DNA from: Reticulitermes lucifugus
Taxonomy: Eukaryota > Arthropoda > Insecta > Blattodea > Rhinotermitidae
DNA length: 27,451 nucleotides
Assembly (NCBI GenBank): GCA_026260175.1
Contig: JAKCWW010001071.1
Location: 13,744-41,194 of the forward strand
Direction: 5' to 3'
Of the stretch, positions 20,669-27,451 are shown in pieces (the first letter of the stretch is position 1; each line of letters begins with the position of its first letter). A model generated the notes under the pieces. The model was given only the letters and a program-made list of their open reading frames with translations, made no database searches and had not been told where the DNA came from. The translations under genes were made by a program, and so were the position numbers.

Positions 20669-22019
20669 TCCGAGCAATTATCAAAAGTCATTCCCTCTCA
20701 TACAGGATACACCAAGTGTTCAAATTTGTGAAATTAGCTTAACGTACTGTAAAAGGACCTCAGGAGCAAAATGTAATGTTACGAAATATGTCCAGGTAAA
20801 ACGACTAATGGAAAGAGTTGGTGTGTTAACACCGTAAAATGTGTGATAATATACTGTCCCAGGATCTGAATGCAGTGATAGAGGCAGACCATAACATTCA
20901 GTCAAGGAATTCGGACCCAGGTTGTGTACAGTGAGAAGCTACAGTGTTATCCATTTAGCACAAATTCGGCTAGGTTCTGGCAATTCTAGACACACGCCAC
21001 ATCGGAAGAGTATTAGCATTGTGGCTTCATTTTAAGAGCAACCTACAGGATTCTGTGGTTAGTAAGATAAAGCCCACAACGAGCCGTGTTAATTTATGTT
21101 GTTCTGTTGTTCTCTAGCAGTGGATTTAGTAATACGTGCTTGTATCGTTCGAACATAACCTGTGACACTAACATTATGAAATTTGTGAAGTTTTCTTTTA
21201 CAACGTAAAGTAGCCGAATTTTCTAAACGAAGTACAAAATATCTTGATCACCCTCACTCTTATTTCAGTACCTGCTTTTGCCTGCTGCCAAGGAGATTTT
21301 AATACGCATCTAAAAATTATACGACGACAGGAAAAAGTGCTTAAAATGTAATGTATAAGGTACAGCGACCTCGTTACAAATCCTTACCACCTCACTCTTC
21401 ATGATCACATCTGACGCTATATAATCATTGCATGTTATCTGGAAATAATGTCCTGCATTATTAAATAGTTAAAACGTAGCGCCATTAAATAAGCGGAGAA
21501 TCGATCCGTGAAACCAGAAATTAATATTATATATACGTACATAGGAACAGATGTGTGGAACGAATCGCATTAAAATGTCTTAGAATTCCATTAAATTAAA
21601 GACAAATGAAGAGGGGTTTTCGACATTTCTTACAGCTAATAACAGACTTAGTTCTTATCGTTAAAGTAATCATCTCCATAAAGTTATTATCTAATTTTTA
21701 TAAACAGCCTGTATGAATATTTAAGAGACAATATGAAATGGATTACCAATAAATATCACATATGTAAGAACATTAATGGTTTCTAACTTATTACAATTTA
21801 CCAACCAACACGCTTGCCTAGATATTTGATGTCACGAGGAAAACCACAATAAATTTAAGTTATATCGTACATATTGCTAAACTTAATGTTTTATCACTGT
21901 ATGGCGGTAGATGTCAATGCGGCCTAGGATGTACAGTTTTCCGGATTTATGGATGTTTTGTGTAGAAAACTGGCACGTCTCCTGGAATGGTATCGGCTCC
22001 TCGCAAGAACTCTACAGGG
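20669..22019. other. Unassigned, very AT-rich, no gene seen
   Basis: Only short open frames. No repeat family recognised. Confidence 0.5.
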
Positions 22020-22155
22020 CAACAGAAACATAGGAACAGAAACCCAGACGAACTTGCACGCTCAATGCGAGTTCCAAACACATGATCCCAGTGTTCGATA
22101 CATAGAAGAAAGTACATGCCTCAGCCTACACGGCCAATGTAACCGACTTAAAACG
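22020..22155 (-). repeat. tRNA-like SINE head, decayed, minus orientation
   Basis: The plus strand GCCTCAGCCTACACGGCCAA aligns with GCTTTAGACCGCACGGCCAC in the SINE at 12931-13193, and both are preceded by GAAGA. Read on the minus strand this is a TTGGCCGTGTAGGCTGAGGC box A-like stretch, followed by a box-B-like TGTTTGGAACTC. The accidental plus-strand translation (FQTHDPSVRYIEES, then HGQCNR) matches a frame often seen over this repeat in insect annotation. It is not a gene. Confidence 0.6.
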
Positions 22156-22300
22156 CTTGTATTTCAGTAAAGTCAGTGTTATTAGAAGCTCAGAATCTCT
22201 GTGCAACTTCATGACCAATATAAGTAAAGAAGTTTTTGTGTAATATTTTAAAGAGCAAACTTCATACGTATAAAATGTATGCACATGTGTATGTGCAGGC

Positions 22301-22905
22301 TATAGAGGGTGATTCAGGAAGAAAGGTCAATATTTTGGGGGGTGACAGTATCTGTCATTGTGAGAAAAAATAATGTAAGCATGTGTCTAATTCTGAATGG
22401 TTACAGAGATAAAGCTGTTAGAATCTGCAGACCTAACTCCGTTACATTTTTGCTTGTGGGGTTGGACGAAGGGCAACATTTACAAAAGAAAGGTGGACAC
22501 ACGATACGAATTGCTCGGTCGCACTTTAGATGCTGCTGTCCGCATAAAGAAACGTGTAGATCAACTCAGACGAACAACCCCACGCGATCTTCGCACACGA
22601 GTTGCATAGTGCATTGAGGTTGACGGTGGGATTTTGGAACATTTATTGTGAACTGTAACACATTTGTCATTTCTGTGTAACAAATTTGTCATTTAATCAT
22701 TAAACTAAAATTAAAATAAAATTAACAGTAAGTAATTTCTCTTTCTTTATTACAATTAACAATGCTTGTGTATCTGGAGATTCAAAGAGCTCAATATCGG
22801 TAACCATTCAGAATCAGACACATGTTCATATGAACTTTTTTTCTTACAATGACCGATACTATCACCTCCCAAATATTGACCTTTCCTCCTGAATCATCCT
22901 GTATA
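22301..22905 (+). mobile_element. Long-inverted-repeat DNA element with a mariner-type transposase remnant
   Basis: The left end TATAGAGGGTGATTCAGG is mirrored by the reverse complement of the right end, TATACAGGATGATTCAGG. The arms continue as AAAGGTCAATATTTTGGGG against AAAGGTCAATATTTGGGAGG and TCTAATTCTGAATGGTTAC against TCTGATTCTGAATGGTTAC. The left arm is about 22301-22431 and the right arm about 22772-22905. TA at both edges fits the TA target of Tc1/mariner elements. The middle holds only the end of a transposase frame, so this is an internally deleted, non-autonomous copy. Arms of about 130 bp are long for mariner. Confidence 0.78.
22424..22651 (+). pseudogene. Mariner-like (DDE superfamily) transposase C-terminus
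   Basis: The frame reads ADLTPLHFCLWGWTKGNIYK, RKVDTRYELLGRTLDAA, RIKKRVDQLRRTTPRDLRTR, VA, a stop, CIEVDGGILEHLL, stop. The family pattern is PDLTPLDFFLWGxxKxxVYK, then a helical stretch, then CIEVDGGIFEHLL. The third catalytic Asp of the DDD/E triad normally lies in the TPLDF motif; here it is His. The internal TAG is at 22607-22609 and the natural end TGA at 22649-22651. The two upstream catalytic Asp residues and the helix-turn-helix domain are absent, because the frame begins at the edge of the left inverted arm. It is inactive. Confidence 0.82.
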
Positions 22906-24888
22906 TGTGTAACATGTGTTTTTGTATGTGCGTTGGTGTGAGCGTGTGTTACATAACCATAAAGGTAGATATAGCCAATAAAATTATATAAAATTTCAAA
23001 CGATATATTTTACTCTGAAATGTAGTAGGCGTACACTTTTCCACGCTTGTCCCCCACTCCCACCCACACACATCGACAGTATTGCTAGTTCGACAGTCAT
23101 ATCTACTGCAACTCGAGGGGTCAAAATAAGTTTCATAATGTTTGTGAAACAAACAAAACGCTTTTGTTAAAACAACTCCCTTTCATCTGCGCTCCATCGC
23201 TTTCAGAGAACACAGAATCAACATTACATTAGCATATATTAGCTTTAGGCACACGCTCTACAAATGCAGTACACTCGGTGGTATTTGACTGAAGGTAATG
23301 CTTGGATTTTGAAACCTGTACCTGTTCTCACAACCATCAGATTTTCATTAATTTTAAGTAATTTCTTCCTTGTTGTAAAAACCTCTGATTTATCCTTAGT
23401 CGATTTCCATGGCTCATAGAGCTTGTATTCTGGATAAGTAAACATGGGTTCTGTGGCTCACGAAGCCTCACGGCGAATCAGTCTTGAGTTTTCCTTGCTT
23501 TCTCTTCAATCACTGAAGAAACCACTGTTACTGTTACCTCTTTGCAACGACCTCAGGAGCGGCAAAGAGGTTTTCACACTCCTCCATGGTATTCGAGGAG
23601 TCTGGAGACAGGTCTTCCTGACTGAACCTGGCTAAATTGAAAAGTTATTGGTGTATAAATTAAAGGAAAATACAGGTAAGTTGTTGTATAATAGGTGATG
23701 ATTGTAAAACCTGCATAAATGTTGTTTCTTGTATCTTGAGATTTTCGTAACACAAATATTTCACAGCGAAGGGAAGACAAGAGTCCTTCCGAAATGTCAG
23801 ATGTTAATATTGAGCAGTATCATTAAAAATTTATAAAGTCACGTTAAAGAATCTTTGGAATTACAAAAAAGTCTTATATGTAATTGTTACGTTCTGCTTC
23901 TACAAGTTTATTCAGGCAGTATCAAGCATCTTTACTATCAGGACACTTGTCTATTTAATATATGTATGCTCAGTGTTTGCTGTATGAACCATTCTGTTTT
24001 CTGAATTTCGACCACATACTATACTTACGTGTTTCGTATTACTCCCAGAACAAACGACGGTTATTTGCCAAAACATTACCAAGTGTCAGGTGTTTTTAAT
24101 ACAGAATAACTGTGTTTATTGTACAGCAGAAACTGGACCTTCATATATTATTAGACGAAGTTCGTATTTCGTATCATTTATGACATCTACAGTCACTTAC
24201 ATACGTATGTAATTTCACACATAATTCAAGAGTCGAAATTTTGCCATGAATTTACATAGAGGCCTATCAATTCCTTTCACAATTCACGAGTAAGACGAGT
24301 ACTTTTTTTCAGAAAAGACTTACAAATTTCACTGCGCAGTCAAAAGAGGGAATTAAAGAATTCGAGGCCAATATCAAACAACTTTAGTTTTAGTCATGTG
24401 TTCCAACTAAATAAATACATAAATGTTTTATGTTTGATTAAAATGACACTTGTTGTGTAAAAAAAAGCGTTTCTTGGTTTCACTTCGCTAAATCATCATT
24501 CGTTCCAGCACGGGAAAACACATTTCTTTGTAACTGTAAAGAAGACGGCGTTGTCTCTTTTACTTCGTTACGGCTGTGAAGATTTGTGACGAGAATATAC
24601 ACAAGTACAGCTAACGAGTTTCTTTACAGCGAGCTGAGCATAAGCGGTAATATCGTTAGTGATAAGACGCTACTGTTCCACTGTGCAAATGAGACATCCC
24701 TGCGTTCTGCCAGCTCGTGGCACAGTACATACTGCTTAGTCTTCCAGACTGCGTGTACTCAGCTACAGTGCAGGAAGGCAATCCAAATTATACTTCAGAA
24801 TACAGCAGAACGCGTTGTGACTTCTGAACTACATGACACAGTCCTTAACATGTTACAATGTGTTCCTTCACAATAATATTCGATAATG
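22906..24888. other. Unassigned, with two adjacent perfect hairpins
   Basis: CCTCTTTGC/GCAAAGAGG (9 bp, 16-base loop) lies at 23537-23570, and ACTCCTC/GAGGAGT (7 bp, 10-base loop) at 23578-23601. No gene is supported. The 96-codon frame at 24586-24876 has no motif I recognise. Confidence 0.5.
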
Positions 24889-25653
24889 TATACAGGATGT
24901 AACGTAATTCAATGGACAGATTTCCAGGGATGATACAGGAGATCAACACAATGTATTTTAGCATAGCAACCAGTATAAGGAAATGTTCAGTTCGGTCGCT
25001 AAAGGCAGAGGCATGAATACGTTCAGTTTGGAAGGATAAACTACAAGTTGCTCTGGGACTTAATAGCCTGCTACTTCATTTTGTTGTTCTGGACATGGAA
25101 TTCTGTGAAATAAAAAACTATTGATTAAGAAGAATAAAATTTACACGTGAAATGACAATACAAACTTAAAAATCAATACAGAAATATTTGCTACATCTAA
25201 CCAAAGAATGTCACAAACCTACTGCAAGAAAGAGTAAGGTCTTTACAAAACATGTTCGAAACGCCGACTACTAACATCACTGCACCAGCGACATCTACGC
25301 GACATCGGTTGCCGTAATCTGACTATCGTGGCGTTGTCTGCGCAACTTGACAGGCACCCATGAACCTTGCAATCAGTTTTGCTCTTTTTACTTCATGTGT
25401 AAATTTGATTCTCCTTAATCAGTAGTTTTTTATTTCACAGAACTCCACGTCCAGAACAGTCAAATTAGGCAGCAGGCTACTAAGTCCCAGAGCAACATGC
25501 AGTTCGTCCTTCCAAACCGAACGTGTTCGTGATTCTGCGTTTAGCGACGAAACCATACATTTCCGGATATTGGTTCCTGTCCTAAAATACATTGTTTTGA
25601 TTTCCTCTATCATCCCTAGAGATCTGTCCAATGAATTATGTTACACCCTTATA
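24889..25653. mobile_element. Foldback-like element with inverted arms of about 265 bp
   Basis: The left arm (about 24889-25153) and right arm (about 25388-25653) are inverted copies. Tips are TATACAGGATGTAAC and, reverse complemented, TATAAGGGTGTAAC. Over 195 bp that I aligned by hand without gaps I count about 34 mismatches, about 83% identity. The spacer of about 234 bp is unrelated to the arms. A 65-codon frame ending EFCEIKNY-stop is kept in both arms, with one TGA in the left arm where the right has CGA, but mismatches are only mildly biased to third positions, so coding is doubtful. TA at both edges suggests a TA target. The family is not identified. Confidence 0.78.
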
Positions 25654-26530
25654 TAAGTAACACCACAAGATTTCCAGTTCCTCTCCTTTAAAACTAATAC
25701 TCGTTACATGATCATTTTAAAAACAAAACTACAAAAATATGCGATAAATATCTCGGAAGAATTTCGTATGTGCTTGCGCAATGTCAAATCTAGGCGTCGC
25801 TGAAGGATTACCTCGAACTTATTTTTGTAATAATCTTTAGGTGGAATAAATTGTTTTGTAGATAACAAAATCATTTTTAAATGGAGAGGAAGTAATTATA
25901 ATTTGTAGTTTGGCTTTATAATATTATTTAAAATAAAACATACGTCTTGTATAGATTAGCTTCTACAGGTTAATAGGCCTAGACTGGAGAATGTTAAAAT
26001 GGGTGTCAGAGAAACAGGATATGAACGTATGATTGACTCACGATAGGGCCCCGTGTGTAAGCATGGTAATTGAAATTCAAGTTTCGAAAAAGCGGAAGTT
26101 ATCTTGACCATAGCCAATAAGCTTAATCATCTCTAGAAAAATCAAACATATTTTCCGATTAATTGAAAGCTCAAGAAGAGTCAGTGCGTTTCTTAAAATC
26201 TATGTCAACATTTTAAGATCGGATCTTCTTATGTAAAACTTACGACCAACAAAACCGTTTATCTCCTCACTACGTTAGCTATAAATTTCCTTACACACTT
26301 CTAGAAATGAGTTACATTTAAATATAAAATGTAAAATTTTAGTTGTATTTGAATGTAATGTTGGCCTATTCTTCCTAACTGGGAGACATGGTTAAATTTA
26401 ACATATTACCACCCTGGAATATTAAGGCCAGTCCATACAACATTCATCCAAATCTGAAAAAGGGGTTTCAGAATACAAAGACCGGAAATAGACTGATATG
26501 CTTTGCCTCCTTTATTCACTTTGTGGTCTG
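25654..26530. other. Unassigned, very AT-rich, no gene seen
   Basis: Nothing beyond short chance frames. Confidence 0.5.
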
Positions 26531-26818
26531 TCATACGACATGTGTATAGCCTCTAAAAAAGCGAGTTCTCCACAGGGTGCAATCTAGTGCTTCCTCTTTC
26601 AATTTCCAATATCCTCTCTTTTCCTTAAGATCATCCAGTAGCTGTTTACGTCTTCTTCCTCTTCTTCCCGTCACTTCTATTCTTCCCTTTATCTTCCCTT
26701 CAATAACGTGTTTTAGAAGGCAGTTCCTACGCAAGATGTGACCGATCAAGTTAGCCCTCCTTCTGTTTGTTGTATGTAGGATATTCCACTCCTCTCTGAC
26801 TACGTAATAGTTGCCTAC
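26531..26818 (-). pseudogene. Second LINE family, ORF C-terminal tail, nearly intact fragment
   Basis: The minus strand from about 26818 reads YVVREEWNILHTTNRRRANL, IGHILRRNCLLKHVIEGKIK, GRIEVTGRRGRRRKQLLDDL, KEKRGYWKLKEEALDCTLWR, TRFFRGYTHVV, stop. It is the same family as 17447-17789 but keeps the KGRI residues deleted there and has an open frame through the block. The stop at 26531-26533 replaces Arg of the family's VVRQT ending. An upstream in-frame stop near 26827, with no reverse transcriptase visible beyond it, shows 5' truncation. Fewer lesions than the other copy suggest a younger insertion. Confidence 0.85.
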
Positions 26819-26829
26819 ACAGTACTAAT

Positions 26830-27451
26830 TAAAGTCTACTTAAAATGCGTGATTGCACTAATGATAATTAACTGTTGCAGAGTTTCCAGTACCTTTTAGA
26901 GTAACAGGAACTTGATGTGGTATGAAGAGCGCTGACATGTACAAACTCTGCAGATGGCGGTCTGTACACGGTCTTGAAAGTACGTCGTCGCAGCAAACAC
27001 ACATAATTAAACATGAAAGCATAAGGTACAGTGTACAAACATATTTACATTTTTGGGCGCTCTCGGAGAATTGCGAAAGGCGACTATTACCTTCGTCATG
27101 TCTGTCCGTCCGCATGAAACAAGTCGGCTCCCACTGGACGGATTCTTATGACATTCGGTATTTTTTTTTCGAAAATATGTCCAGAAAATCCAAGTTTCAT
27201 TAAAATCTGACAAATATAACGGGTACTTTACATGACGACCTAAGTACATTTACGATAATATCTCCCTGAAGTCTTAGAGTGAGAAATTATTCAGACAGAG
27301 GTTGTAGAGAAAATCAAAACACACACTTTATACTCATAATTTTTTTCCGAAAGTCGTGTCGTTTATGAGATAAAGTGGAAAAATATTTTACAGCCGGACA
27401 GGCCACAGATGACAATATAATACGGCGCATGCGCTTTGCATGCCGGATAAC
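26830..27451. other. Unassigned; possible dispersed-repeat segment
   Basis: TGTCTGTCCGTCCGCATGAA near 27100 resembles the start of the stretch near 242 and may begin a dispersed repeat. Overlapping frames of 80-93 codons lie on both strands with no motif. The window ends in a palindrome-rich piece with GCATGC twice (27428-27442). Confidence 0.45.

Noticed and set aside
20701-20720. ATACAGGATACACC resembling the TATACAGGRTG tip
   Set aside because: It diverges after TACAGGAT, and I found no inverted partner nearby.
25419-25631. 70-codon frame in the right arm of the foldback-like element
   Set aside because: It is retained in both arms, but mismatches are only weakly biased to third positions (15 against 10 and 9). 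I know no family for it, so it is described with the element and not called a gene.

Overview
The window reads as intergenic or intronic DNA from a large, AT-rich, repeat-laden insect genome. A cockroach such as Periplaneta is my best guess. The basis is recognition of repeat families: two kinds of LINE (non-LTR retrotransposon) protein tail, tRNA-derived SINEs including one ending in GTTTATTWAACGACGCTGTC, and a mariner-like transposase tail. I cannot run a search, so the organism is an inference. I found no intact host gene, exon, rRNA, functional tRNA, CRISPR array or bacterial-type operon. The longest open frames (145 and 139 codons) look like chance.

Layout. 1-128: a 45-bp tandem repeat cut by the window edge. 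575-875: a decayed LINE tail, minus strand. 1719-1862: a SINE fragment. 1863-8407: mostly unassigned DNA with a purine-rich block (3960-4290) and microsatellites. 8408-8621: a small MITE-like inverted-repeat element. 10238-12290: two diverged SINE copies. 12918-13206: a SINE with a perfect 13-bp target-site duplication that contains a 128-base assembly gap. 13622-13867 and 20344-20654: two members of another SINE family, the second with a 14-bp duplication. 17447-17789 and 26531-26818: two copies of a second LINE tail. 22020-22155: a SINE head. 22301-22905 and 24889-25653: two long-inverted-repeat DNA elements that share a TATACAGGRTG tip although their bodies differ; the first keeps the end of a mariner-type transposase.

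The most interesting signal is a pair of hammerhead-ribozyme-like motifs on the minus strand at 18664-18706 and 19570-19611. Each has a CUGANGA box, a perfectly paired stem II, GAAA, a minimal stem III, a GUA or GUC cleavage triplet and a 5-bp stem I. Stem II differs in sequence between the copies yet stays paired in both, which is compensatory evidence for RNA structure. This form is known from Penelope-like elements and retrozymes. The two lie in the same orientation with predicted cleavage sites 906 nt apart, and the first is framed by about 85-bp inverted arms.

Of the twelve retroelement pieces I could orient, eleven point to the minus strand. This could mean the window lies in an intron of a plus-strand gene, but that is speculative.
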